Of a stretch of 64,000 nucleotides of DNA, positions 1 to 9,687 are shown piece after piece. The number at the start of each line of letters is the position of its first letter. Within the stretch, counting starts at the first letter, position 1. Origin of the DNA: CAYYFX01 sp046330135 (GTDB lineage: Bacteria > ARS69); contig JAXLTI010000005.1 of the NCBI GenBank assembly GCA_046330135.1, positions 372,001 to 436,000 on the forward strand, given 5' to 3'. The notes below the pieces were generated by a model, which saw only the letters and a program-made list of their open reading frames with translations, was not told the origin of the DNA and did not search any database. The position numbers and the translations under genes are program-made.

Positions 1-1053
1 AACGCGCTGAAGCTCCTCTCGAGCCGCGGCATCTTCCTCACGGCGGAGGAGGGCGCTCGCTTCCGGGCGCGCCTGGACTCCGGCCGCCCGTCGTTCCGCC
101 CGTGGGACGGCCTCGGAGAGGTCGAGCGGCGGGACGATCTCGCAGCCATCCACGTCGAGCGCATCCTCGCGTCTCCGCTCGTGGACGCCGCGGCGATCCG
201 CGCGCGCGGCTTCCGCGTGATCGTGGACTGCGTCCACGGCGCCGGCGGGGCCATCGCGGCGCTCTTGCTGGAGCGGCTCGGCGTCCGGGCGGAGTTCGTG
301 GCCTTCGAGCCCACGGGCCGCTTTCCTCGGGACCCCGAGCCGCGCCCCGAGAACCTCGGTGCGCTCGGGGACGCGGTGCGCCGGACCGCCGCCGACGTCG
401 GCTTCGCGCTCGATCCGGATGCGGATCGCGTGGCCGTCGTGGACGAGTCGGGACGGCCGGTGGGAGAAGAGGTCACGCTGGCGGTGGTGGTAGACTCCGT
501 GCTTCCGCGGGTCGGCGGGGACGTGGTCGTCAACGTCTCGACCACGATGGCCATGGAGGAGGTCGCGGCTCGGCACGGAGGGAAGGTCCTCCGGACGCCG
601 GTGGGCGAGGTGCACGTCACGGAGCGCATGCTCGCGACGGGCGCGAAGATCGGGGGGGAAGGCAACGGCGGCGTCATCGTTCCGGACGTCAACCCCGGGC
701 GGGACGGGCTGCTCGGCATCGCGCTCTGGCTGGACGCGCTGGCCCGGCGGGGCGAGGCCGCGTCGCGGCTCGCGGCGCGGATTCCGGTCACGGTGATGCG
801 GAAGGAAAAGATCGAAGTGGGATCCGCCGATGTGGACCGTGTGTTGAGGGATCTCGAGGCCGGTTATCCGGGGGCGCGCGTCGATCGGACCGACGGCCTC
901 AAGCTCCTCGTCGCGGACGGATGGGTGCACGTGCGGCGCTCGAACACGGAGCCCATCCTGCGTTTGCTCGCGGAGGCGCGCAGCGAAGGATCGGTGGACG
1001 GGTTGGTGAGGCAGGCTCGGCGAATCGTCGAAGGCGCTACGGCCGCGCGCTGA
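1..1053 (+). CDS. glmM: Phosphoglucosamine mutase / phosphohexomutase family protein, 5' truncated by window edge
   Basis: Only the C-terminal 350 residues or so are in the window; the reading frame is open from base 1 and the catalytic serine loop lies upstream. An alpha-D-phosphohexomutase interconverts hexose 6- and 1-phosphates; GlmM makes glucosamine-1-P for UDP-GlcNAc. Visible motifs are the metal loop DPDADR, the sugar-binding loop GGEGNGG and the phosphate-binding loop RRSNTEP near the C-terminus. The loop variants (GEGNGG, SNTEP) resemble archaeal-type GlmM and phosphomannomutases rather than E. coli GlmM, so substrate is not certain. The glmS gene 21 bases downstream favours the amino-sugar role. 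Family call secure, substrate inferred. Confidence 0.82.
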   Translation, partial: NALKLLSSRGIFLTAEEGARFRARLDSGRPSFRPWDGLGEVERRDDLAAIHVERILASPLVDAAAIRARGFRVIVDCVHGAGGAIAALLLERLGVRAEFVAFEPTGRFPRDPEPRPENLGALGDAVRRTAADVGFALDPDADRVAVVDESGRPVGEEVTLAVVVDSVLPRVGGDVVVNVSTTMAMEEVAARHGGKVLRTPVGEVHVTERMLATGAKIGGEGNGGVIVPDVNPGRDGLLGIALWLDALARRGEAASRLAARIPVTVMRKEKIEVGSADVDRVLRDLEAGYPGARVDRTDGLKLLVADGWVHVRRSNTEPILRLLAEARSEGSVDGLVRQARRIVEGATAAR

Positions 1054-1074
1054 GACCGGAGGGAGACGAACTTC

Positions 1075-2910
<1,836 letters not shown>

Positions 2911-2911
2911 C

Positions 2912-3295
2912 ATGGACCGCCGCGTCGTCGCCACGGAGAAGGCCCCGGCCGCCATCGGACCGTACAGCCAGGCGATCGTCGCGGGCGGCTTCGTCTTCAC
3001 CGCGGGTCAGATCGCGCTCGTTCCCGGCTCGGGCCGCCTCGTGGACGGCGGGGCGGCGGAGCAGACCGAGCAAGTCCTCGCGAACCTGGATGCGGTGCTC
3101 ACCGCGGCGGGCAGCTCGCTCGCGAAGGTCGTGAAGACCACGATCTTCCTCGTCGACATGGCGGACTTCGCCGCGGTGAACGAGGTGTACGCCCGGCGGT
3201 TCGGCGAAGGGGCGCCGGCGCGGTCCACCGTGGCGGCGAAGGCGCTGCCGAAGGGCGCGGTCGTCGAGATCGACGCGGTCGCGCTGGCCGGCTGA
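2912..3295 (+). CDS. ridA: RidA family 2-iminobutanoate/2-iminopropanoate deaminase
   Basis: 127 residues, the typical size of RidA/YjgF/YER057c proteins, which form trimers and hydrolyse reactive enamine and imine intermediates released by PLP enzymes. The diagnostic N-terminal stretch APAAIGPYSQAI is present, as is the C-terminal segment with the substrate-binding Arg (PARSTVAAKALPKGAVVEID). It starts one base after the glmS stop, so co-translation with glmS is likely. Linkage to an amidotransferase rather than to amino-acid biosynthesis is a little unusual. Confidence 0.95.
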   Translation: MDRRVVATEKAPAAIGPYSQAIVAGGFVFTAGQIALVPGSGRLVDGGAAEQTEQVLANLDAVLTAAGSSLAKVVKTTIFLVDMADFAAVNEVYARRFGEGAPARSTVAAKALPKGAVVEIDAVALAG

Positions 3296-3329
3296 GAGGC
3301 CGCGTGGCGCGGACGGTCGATCGGAGCAC

Positions 3330-3427
3330 GGGGATGGGTAGGTTCTGGTGAACCTCGAGGACTTCAAATCCTTCCGTCGGGTGCTGATACCATCCGAGGT
3401 GGGTTCGATTCCCACACATTCCCGCCA
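3330..3427 (+). tRNA. selC: tRNA-Sec (anticodon TCA), selenocysteine tRNA
   Basis: A 98-nt cloverleaf can be folded by hand. The acceptor 5' strand 3330-3337 pairs with 3416-3423 (7 pairs including one G-U; the eighth, innermost position is G-A). A long 6-bp D stem AGGTTC/GAACCT has loop TGGT. The anticodon stem GAGGA/TCCTT has loop CTTCAAA, giving anticodon TCA at 3364-3366. A long variable arm forms a 7-bp stem TCGGGTG/CATCCGA. The T stem is GTGGG/CCCAC with loop TTCGATT, followed by discriminator G and an encoded CCA. The extended acceptor, 6-bp D stem, long variable arm and UGA-reading anticodon are the hallmarks of bacterial tRNA-Sec. Confidence 0.94.
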
Positions 3428-3437
3428 GCTCCGAGGC

Positions 3438-4064
3438 GTGATCGCGGCCCTCGCGGCGGGGGCCTTGCTTCTGGGAAGCTCGGCGAGAGCGGCGGCGGGA
3501 GGGATCGCGGCCCCGCCGGCGACCGCGGAGGGCAGCGGCCCGCCGCCGGCGAGCGGCCCGGGGAACGACGAGACGCCGGCGGGAGCGGGGGGCACGGAGG
3601 CTCCGCCGGCGAAGAACGGGAAGGCGGCCCCGTCCATCACGCCGAGCCCGTTCCAGCGGGCGGTGCGCAGCGCGGTGTTCCCGGCGTGGGGACAGCTGAC
3701 GAACGGGAAGTCGAAGAAGGCGGTGATCTTGTTCGGCGTGCAGACCTACGTCATCACGCGCATCATCGACGAGTCGCGCGCGGCCCACGCCTCGCAACGT
3801 CGCGGGGACGCGCTCCTGGCGGCCGCGCGGGAGGACTCGTTCGCGGCGGCGGAGCTCCGCGACGCACGTGCGGCGGCCCAGGATCACTTCAACACGCGCC
3901 GCGAGATGCTCTTCTGGGCGTTTCTCGGCGGGTTCTACGGGGCGATGGACGCCTACGTCGACGCTCACCTCGGGAACTTCGGCGAGGAGCTCGCGGAAGG
4001 ACGCAAGCTCTTCGCAGACGCCGATCCGGGGGCGCGCTCGGTGGAAATCGGGGTTCGGTTCTAG
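3438..4064 (+). CDS. Exported DUF5683-type protein of unknown function
   Basis: I place the start at GTG 3438, just after the tRNA-Sec, because the next residues form a plausible signal peptide (VIAALAAGALLLGSSARAAAG). The frame also runs upstream through the tRNA, where an apparent GTG start at 3348 must be spurious. An Ala/Pro/Gly-rich linker of about 40 residues is followed by a conserved-looking region with SAVFPAWGQLTNGKSKKAVI, a likely membrane segment, and DAYVDAHL. This resembles the DUF5683 family common in FCB bacteria. No catalytic motif is visible. The start has no well-spaced ribosome site. Function unknown. Confidence 0.75.
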   Translation: MIAALAAGALLLGSSARAAAGGIAAPPATAEGSGPPPASGPGNDETPAGAGGTEAPPAKNGKAAPSITPSPFQRAVRSAVFPAWGQLTNGKSKKAVILFGVQTYVITRIIDESRAAHASQRRGDALLAAAREDSFAAAELRDARAAAQDHFNTRREMLFWAFLGGFYGAMDAYVDAHLGNFGEELAEGRKLFADADPGARSVEIGVRF

Positions 4065-4081
4065 GAGAGGGAGCTTCGTTC

Positions 4082-4879
4082 ATGGCAGCGTCGAGCAAGG
4101 GCGGATCGGATCGCGCCACCAAGCGCGGCCAGTCGGGCGGATTCGACGAGACGTTCAAGACCATCGTCATCGCGCTGGCGATCGCGCTCCTCATCCGCAC
4201 GTTCCTCGCGCAGGCGTTCCGCATTCCCTCCGGCTCGATGGAGGACACGCTGCTCGTCGGGGACTTCCTGCTCGTGGACAAGGTGACGTACGGGGCGAAG
4301 GTGCCGTTCACCGACTTCCGCCTGCCCGGCCTGCGCGATCCGCGCCGCGGCGACATCATCGTCTTCAAGGACCCGCGCACCAACCGTGACTACATCAAGC
4401 GCTGCGTGGCCGTGGGCGGCGAGAACCTCCTCATCCGCGACAACCAGGTGTTCATCAACGGCAAGCCGCTCGACGAGCCGTACAAGGCGCTGAAGCCGGT
4501 GCCCGGACCGGCGCGGTCCAATTTCGGGCCGCTGCGGATTCCGGGGAAGGACCTGTTCATGATGGGCGACAACCGCAACAACAGCCAGGACAGCCGGTAC
4601 TGGAACGCGCTGACGCCCGATCGCGTCGTGGGGCGCGCGTTCGTCCTCTACTGGTCCACCGATCCCGATCGCGCGCCCTCGTGGGTCCAGTCCATGCCGG
4701 AGACCTGGGTCAAGGGGCTCCTCCAGCTCATCCTCGGCCGGCCGCGGATCACGAGAGTCGGAAGGTGGCTCGCCAAGGACTGGCGTCCGGTCTACGCGAA
4801 GGGCATGAGCGCCGGAGCGCCCGCGGCCGCGTCCGTCGCCCCGGCCGACACCACCGGAGCGCCCGTCACGAACGAATGA
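4082..4879 (+). CDS. lepB: Signal peptidase I
   Basis: A 265-residue membrane protease that cleaves signal peptides of exported proteins on the outer face of the inner membrane. One N-terminal transmembrane helix (about residues 26-44) is followed by box B PSGSM with catalytic Ser52 and by DYIKR with catalytic Lys106. The C-terminal box E reads MGDNRNNSQDSRYW. The ATG at 4082 is chosen because the open frame upstream encodes no conserved sequence. The last codon overlaps the lepA start (ATGA), a lepB-lepA pairing also known in other bacteria. Confidence 0.95.
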   Translation: MAASSKGGSDRATKRGQSGGFDETFKTIVIALAIALLIRTFLAQAFRIPSGSMEDTLLVGDFLLVDKVTYGAKVPFTDFRLPGLRDPRRGDIIVFKDPRTNRDYIKRCVAVGGENLLIRDNQVFINGKPLDEPYKALKPVPGPARSNFGPLRIPGKDLFMMGDNRNNSQDSRYWNALTPDRVVGRAFVLYWSTDPDRAPSWVQSMPETWVKGLLQLILGRPRITRVGRWLAKDWRPVYAKGMSAGAPAAASVAPADTTGAPVTNE

Positions 4880-6678
4880 GCGATCCCGCGCGCATCCGCA
4901 ACTTCTGCATCGTGGCCCACATCGATCACGGCAAGTCGACGCTCGCCGATCGGTTGCTGTCGCTCACGGGTACGCTCTCCGCCGACAAGGCGCAGGGCCA
5001 GGTCCTGGACAGCATGGACCTGGAGAAGGAGCGCGGCATCACCATCAAGGCGCACGCGGTGCGCATGGAATGGCGGAGCGGCGACGGCGCGCCCTGGATC
5101 CTGAACCTGATCGACACGCCGGGGCACGTGGACTTCTCGTACGAGGTCTCGCGCAGCCTCGCCGCGTGCGAGGGAGCGCTGCTCGTGGTGGACGCGAGCC
5201 AGGGCGTCGAGGCGCAGACGATCTCGAACCTGCACCTCGCGCTGCACAACGACCTCGAGATCATCCCCGTCGTGAACAAGATCGACCTCCCGGGCGCGGA
5301 GCCCGACCGCACGAAGGCGCAGGTGGTGGATCTCCTCGGTTGCGCCCCGTCCGACATCCTCGAGATCAGCGCGAAGTCGGGCCTCGGCGTGGAGCACCTG
5401 CTGGCCGAGATGGTGCGCAGGATCCCGGAGCCGGTCGGCGATCCGGACGCGCCGCTGAAGGCGTTGATCTTCGATTCCGCGTTCGACCAGTACCGCGGCG
5501 CCATCGCGTTCGTGCGCGTCGTGGACGGAACGCTCCGCGCGGGCATGACGATCCGCTTCTTCTCCAACGGGCGCGAGTACCTCGTGGACGAGGTGGGGAC
5601 CCTCCGTCTCGGGCTGATCCCGCGCGACGAGCTCACCGCGGGCGAGGTGGGTTACGTGGTGGCCGGGGTGAAGAACATCGCCGACGCGAAGGTCGGCGAC
5701 ACGATCACCGACGCGGCGCGACCCGCCCCGGAGCCCCTGCCCGGCTACCAGGAAGCGAAGTCGATGGTCTACTCGGGCTTCTACCCCGTGGAGACCGATC
5801 GCTACTCCGACCTGCGCGACGCGCTCGAGAAGCTGAAGCTCAACGACTCGTCGCTGCACTACGAGCCGGAGACCTCCACGGCGCTCGGCTTCGGGTTCCG
5901 CTGCGGCTTCCTGGGCCTGTTGCACCGCGAGATCGTGCAGGAGCGGCTCGAGCGGGAGTTCGACCTCAACCTCATCGCCACCGTCCCCACCGTCCCGTAC
6001 CGGGTCTGGCTGACCGACGGCTCGATGGTGGAGATCGAGAGCCCGGCCCAGCTCCCGCCGCCCGCGAACATCGACCACATCGAGGAGCCCACCGTGCACG
6101 CGGAGATCGTGATGCCCACCGAGTACATCGGGAACATCATGAAGCTCGGGCAGGATCGGCGCGGCGTGCAGAAGGGGATCGAGTACCTGGACCCCACGCG
6201 GGTCGTCGTGCACTACGAGTTCCCGCTCGCGGAGATCATCTTCGACTTCTACGACAAGCTGAAGTCGATCACGCGCGGCTACGCGAGCTTCGACTACGAG
6301 TTCGGCGAGTACCGCGAGGCGCCCATGGCCAAGCTGGACATCCTCCTGAACGGCGAGCCGGTGGACGCGCTCTCCATCATCGTGCATCGCGAGAAGGCGT
6401 ACGAGTGGGGCCGCAGCCTCTGCGAGAAGCTGAAGGAAGTCATCCCTCGCCAGCAGTTCCAGATCGCGATCCAGGCCACGATCGGCGGCAAGGTGATCGC
6501 GCGCGAGACGATCTCCGCGCTGCGGAAGAACGTCACGGCGAAGTGCTACGGCGGCGACATCACCCGCAAGCGCAAGCTCCTCGAGAAGCAGAAAGAGGGC
6601 AAGCGCCGCATGAAGCAGGTGGGCACCGTGCACGTGCCGCAGGAGGCGTTCCTCTCGGTCCTGAAGATCGAGCGATGA
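4876..6678 (+). CDS. lepA: Elongation factor 4 (LepA) GTPase
   Basis: 600 residues, full length for EF4, a ribosome-associated translational GTPase. The GTPase domain shows AHIDHGKST (P loop), the switch I region GITIKAHAV, DTPGH and NKIDLPG. The EF4-specific C-terminal domain is present, with KAKCYGGDITRKRKLLEKQKEGKRRMK represented here by the segment at 6535-6625. The ATG at 4876 overlaps the lepB stop by four bases, implying translational coupling. Confidence 0.97.
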   Translation: MSDPARIRNFCIVAHIDHGKSTLADRLLSLTGTLSADKAQGQVLDSMDLEKERGITIKAHAVRMEWRSGDGAPWILNLIDTPGHVDFSYEVSRSLAACEGALLVVDASQGVEAQTISNLHLALHNDLEIIPVVNKIDLPGAEPDRTKAQVVDLLGCAPSDILEISAKSGLGVEHLLAEMVRRIPEPVGDPDAPLKALIFDSAFDQYRGAIAFVRVVDGTLRAGMTIRFFSNGREYLVDEVGTLRLGLIPRDELTAGEVGYVVAGVKNIADAKVGDTITDAARPAPEPLPGYQEAKSMVYSGFYPVETDRYSDLRDALEKLKLNDSSLHYEPETSTALGFGFRCGFLGLLHREIVQERLEREFDLNLIATVPTVPYRVWLTDGSMVEIESPAQLPPPANIDHIEEPTVHAEIVMPTEYIGNIMKLGQDRRGVQKGIEYLDPTRVVVHYEFPLAEIIFDFYDKLKSITRGYASFDYEFGEYREAPMAKLDILLNGEPVDALSIIVHREKAYEWGRSLCEKLKEVIPRQQFQIAIQATIGGKVIARETISALRKNVTAKCYGGDITRKRKLLEKQKEGKRRMKQVGTVHVPQEAFLSVLKIER

Positions 6679-7871
6679 CCCCGGGCGCGCGGCCGGCCGA
6701 TCGCGCGGTCGCGACGCCCCCGAACGACCCGCCGCCCTTCGGCCTCTACGTCCACTTCCCGTTCTGCAAAGCCCGCTGCCACTACTGCGCGTTCTACTTC
6801 GTGGTGGGGCGGGCGGAGGCCCGGCGCGCGTACGTCGACGCGGTGGCGGCGGAGATCGCCCGCCGCAGCGCGGACCCGCGCTTCGCCGGGCGGCGCCTGC
6901 ACTCCCTCTACTTCGGCGGGGGCACGCCGAGCCTGCTCGCGCCGGACGACGTGGCGCGCCTCGCGGAGGCCGCCGCGCGCGCCTTCCCCTTCGCGGACGG
7001 CGTGGAGATCAGCCTCGAGTCCAACCCGGACGGCCTGGACCTCGCGCGGCTCCGGGGCCTTCGCGCGGCGGGCGTGAATCGACTCACGCTCGGATGGCAG
7101 TCGCTGCGCGCGGCGGGGCTGCGGGCGCTCACGCGAACTCATACCGCGGAGGAGAACCTGGAGGCGCTCGAGCTCGCGCGGGCCGCGGGCTTCGACAACG
7201 TCGCGGTCGATCTGATCTTCGGGCGGCCGGGGCAGACCGCCGCGGACTGGCGCGCGGAGCTGTCGGAGGCGGCGGGGCGCTCGGTCGATCACCTGAGCGC
7301 GTACGAGCTGACCTTCGAGGAGGGAACGCGCCTCGCGCGACGCTTCCGCGAGGGCCGCTTCGTCCCCGCGGACGACGACGCGCGCTGCGACATGTTCGAA
7401 GCGGTGGAGGGCGCGCTCGCGCCGCACGGACTGCGCCGTTACGAGATCTCGAACTTCGCGCGGGAAGGTCGCGAATGTCGCCACAACCTCGCGAGCTGGC
7501 AGGGCGGCGACACGCTCGGCGTCGGCGCGAGCGCGGCGTCGCACGTGGCGAACGCGCGGTGGACGAACGTGGCGGATCTGGACGAGTACGTGCGACGCGC
7601 GGGCGTCGAGGAAGACCTCGTGGAGCGGCACGAGTCTCTGGACGAGGAGACGTGGGCGGCGGAGGACCTGTATCTCGCGCTGCGCACGCGGCTCGGCGTG
7701 AACGTCACCGCGCGTCTGGCCCGCGTGCCGGAGCCGGCGCGCGGGCGCCTTGCTGCTGCGCTCGCGCTCGCAGAAGCGGAAGGGCTTCTCGGAAGAGACG
7801 GTGCGCGGAGCCGACTCTCGCCGAAGGGACTTCTCGTGTGCGACTCCATCCTCCAGTCGCTGCTTCCCTGA
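6675..7871 (+). CDS. hemW: HemW-like radical SAM heme chaperone (coproporphyrinogen III oxidase-like)
   Basis: 398 residues. The radical SAM cluster motif CKARCHYC gives C31, C35 and C38, preceded by the family's YVHFPFC. YFGGGTPSLL is the SAM-binding GGGTP motif, and the HemW C-terminal domain follows (RRYEISNFA, HNLASWQGGDTLGVGASAAS). HemW inserts heme into respiratory proteins and is distinct from the true oxygen-independent oxidase HemN. Its start overlaps the lepA stop by four bases (ATGA), and lepA-hemW adjacency is common in bacteria. Confidence 0.93.
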   Translation: MTPGARPADRAVATPPNDPPPFGLYVHFPFCKARCHYCAFYFVVGRAEARRAYVDAVAAEIARRSADPRFAGRRLHSLYFGGGTPSLLAPDDVARLAEAAARAFPFADGVEISLESNPDGLDLARLRGLRAAGVNRLTLGWQSLRAAGLRALTRTHTAEENLEALELARAAGFDNVAVDLIFGRPGQTAADWRAELSEAAGRSVDHLSAYELTFEEGTRLARRFREGRFVPADDDARCDMFEAVEGALAPHGLRRYEISNFAREGRECRHNLASWQGGDTLGVGASAASHVANARWTNVADLDEYVRRAGVEEDLVERHESLDEETWAAEDLYLALRTRLGVNVTARLARVPEPARGRLAAALALAEAEGLLGRDGARSRLSPKGLLVCDSILQSLLP

Positions 7872-7926
7872 CGGCGACGCGTTGGCGCCTTCGCCGCCGG
7901 CCTGATACGCTCGCTCGTTCCTGCGC

Positions 7927-9687
7927 GTGGGTGCCGTCGTGGGCGGAGTCAGGCTCGTCGCGGAGAGGGTCGTGAAGAAAGTGCTCGGCACGGGGCCGGC
8001 GGCGTGGCGCGCGATCCTGCTGATGCTCGTCCTCGTGCCGCTCCTCGTCCCCCTCTATCGGCAGTACTGGATCCAGAACCACGAGGGCTACTCGTACGCC
8101 CTGCGCGTGAAGGAAGTCCTGCGCTGCTGGCACGACGGCGCCTTCTCGTCGCGCTGGTTTCCGGACCTGTACTACGGCCAGGGCTACCCGTTCCTGTGCT
8201 TCTACGCGCCGCTGTCGATCGTGACGCCGGCCGCGCTGGCGTGGGCCGGCGCCGACGTGCTCCTCGCGCTCAAGCTCGCGATGACGCTCGCGACCGTGCT
8301 CGCTGCGCTCGGCGCGTATCGGCTCGCTCGCCGCGGCCTCTCGCCCTCGTCGGCGTTCGTCGCGAGCGTGCTCTATACCCTCGCGCCCTATCACGTGAGC
8401 AATCTGTACGTGCGCGGGGACATCGCGGAGTACTTCGCCATGGGCTTCCTGCCCTGGGGCGTGGAAGCGGTCCTCGCGCTGCGGGAGCGTCGATCCCCGC
8501 GGCACGTCGCGGCCGTCGGCGTCTTCGGCGCGGGAGCGATCCTCTCGCACAACCTGCTCGGGCTGTTCACCGGCGGCGCGATGGCGCTCACGGGGCTCGT
8601 GGCCGTGGCCACGTCTCGCGAACGCCTCCGGACGGGGCTCCTGGCGGCGGCGGGGGGCGCGCTCGCGCTCGGCCTGTCGGCGTTCTTCTGGATTCCGGCG
8701 CTGGCCGAGCAGCCCTGGGTGAAGACCTTCAAGATGCTGGACGCCGAGTACGCGGTGACGGCGAACTTCCAGCCGCTCGCGAGCCTGCTCGGTCTCGGGG
8801 AGCGTCCGGCCACCGAGGCCGGGATGCCGGTGCTGCTCGGTCTCGGGTGGGCGGCCGTCCCGCTGATCGTCGTCGCCGTCGTCTTCGTCCGCCGGCTCGC
8901 GAGGGAGACGCGGCCGTTGCTCGCCGTTGCGGCGATCCTCCTGATCGGCGGCGCGTTCCTCACGCACCGGGCGTCGCGCGCGATCTACGAGCACGTTCCG
9001 CTCCTGCAGTTCACGCAGTTCCCGTGGCGCTTCTATGCCCTCGTGTCCCTCGGCGCGGCGCTGGCCGCGGCGTTCGGATTCGAGCTCCTGTCCGGGCGGC
9101 TTCGGCCGGTCCTGCGCGTGACGGGGGCCGCGCTCGTCAGCGTCGCTGCGTACGCGGCGGCGTGGGGCGCCATCGCGCCGGCGCCGAGCCTGCCCTTCTT
9201 CCCGGACCTCCTCAGCTTCGAGCGGATGCGGGCCGTGTTCACGACCACCACCGGACGCAACGAGTACATGCCGCGGTGGGTCACGAAGGCGGGTGCGCCG
9301 GTGGGCTTCGTGGACGGGGTGAAGGTGCAGGGGGACGCCGCCGTCCGCGAGGTCGTCCGCCGCGTCGGGCGCTACGACTTCGGCGTGGACGCGAACGGGC
9401 CGAGCGTGATCCGGCTGCAGGACGTCTACTATCCCGTGTGGAACGTCACGCTGAACGGCCGGCGAGTGGAGGCGCGGGCCGCCGCGGGGGACGGGCACGT
9501 CGAGATCGACGTTCCCGCCGGGACCTGGAGGGTTCAGGCCCGTCTCGTGCTTACGCGGCTCCGCGCGGCCACGGCGATCCTGTCGGGCGCGCTCGCGATG
9601 GCCACGATCGGCCTTCTGGTCTGGCCCGCTCGGCGCGCTACTGCGTCACCACCACACGGCGAGACTGCGTCGTCTTCCCGTCGCTGA
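7927..9687 (+). CDS. Polytopic membrane protein, 6-pyruvoyl-tetrahydropterin-synthase-related / GT-C-like family
   Basis: 586 residues with about ten hydrophobic segments. The first half carries the pattern YSYALRVKEVLRCW...GYPFLCFYAPLS...SNLYVRGDIAEYFAMGFLPW, which recalls the 6-pyruvoyl-tetrahydropterin synthase-related membrane domain (PF10131) and the related YfhO and GT-C glycosyltransferase-like proteins. The C-terminal 120 residues form a soluble beta-rich region (VWNVTLNGRRVEAR). This would fit transfer of a lipid-linked sugar to an envelope acceptor, but no catalytic residue can be assigned. GTG 7927 is used; a second GTG at 7972 is possible. Its 3' end overlaps the convergent gene by 50 bases. 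Confidence 0.7.
   Translation: MGAVVGGVRLVAERVVKKVLGTGPAAWRAILLMLVLVPLLVPLYRQYWIQNHEGYSYALRVKEVLRCWHDGAFSSRWFPDLYYGQGYPFLCFYAPLSIVTPAALAWAGADVLLALKLAMTLATVLAALGAYRLARRGLSPSSAFVASVLYTLAPYHVSNLYVRGDIAEYFAMGFLPWGVEAVLALRERRSPRHVAAVGVFGAGAILSHNLLGLFTGGAMALTGLVAVATSRERLRTGLLAAAGGALALGLSAFFWIPALAEQPWVKTFKMLDAEYAVTANFQPLASLLGLGERPATEAGMPVLLGLGWAAVPLIVVAVVFVRRLARETRPLLAVAAILLIGGAFLTHRASRAIYEHVPLLQFTQFPWRFYALVSLGAALAAAFGFELLSGRLRPVLRVTGAALVSVAAYAAAWGAIAPAPSLPFFPDLLSFERMRAVFTTTTGRNEYMPRWVTKAGAPVGFVDGVKVQGDAAVREVVRRVGRYDFGVDANGPSVIRLQDVYYPVWNVTLNGRRVEARAAAGDGHVEIDVPAGTWRVQARLVLTRLRAATAILSGALAMATIGLLVWPARRATASPPHGETASSSRR

Noticed and set aside
1054..1074. glmS ribozyme before glmS
   Set aside because: The gap to the mutase gene is only 21 bases, too short for the ribozyme fold.
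4792..6633. Long minus-strand open frame opposite lepA
   Set aside because: No homology motifs; antisense shadow of a conserved GTPase gene with strong GC3 bias.
7872..7926. Promoter TTGGCG / GATACG before the polytopic membrane protein
   Set aside because: Spacing of 16 is acceptable but both boxes are weak, so it was not called.
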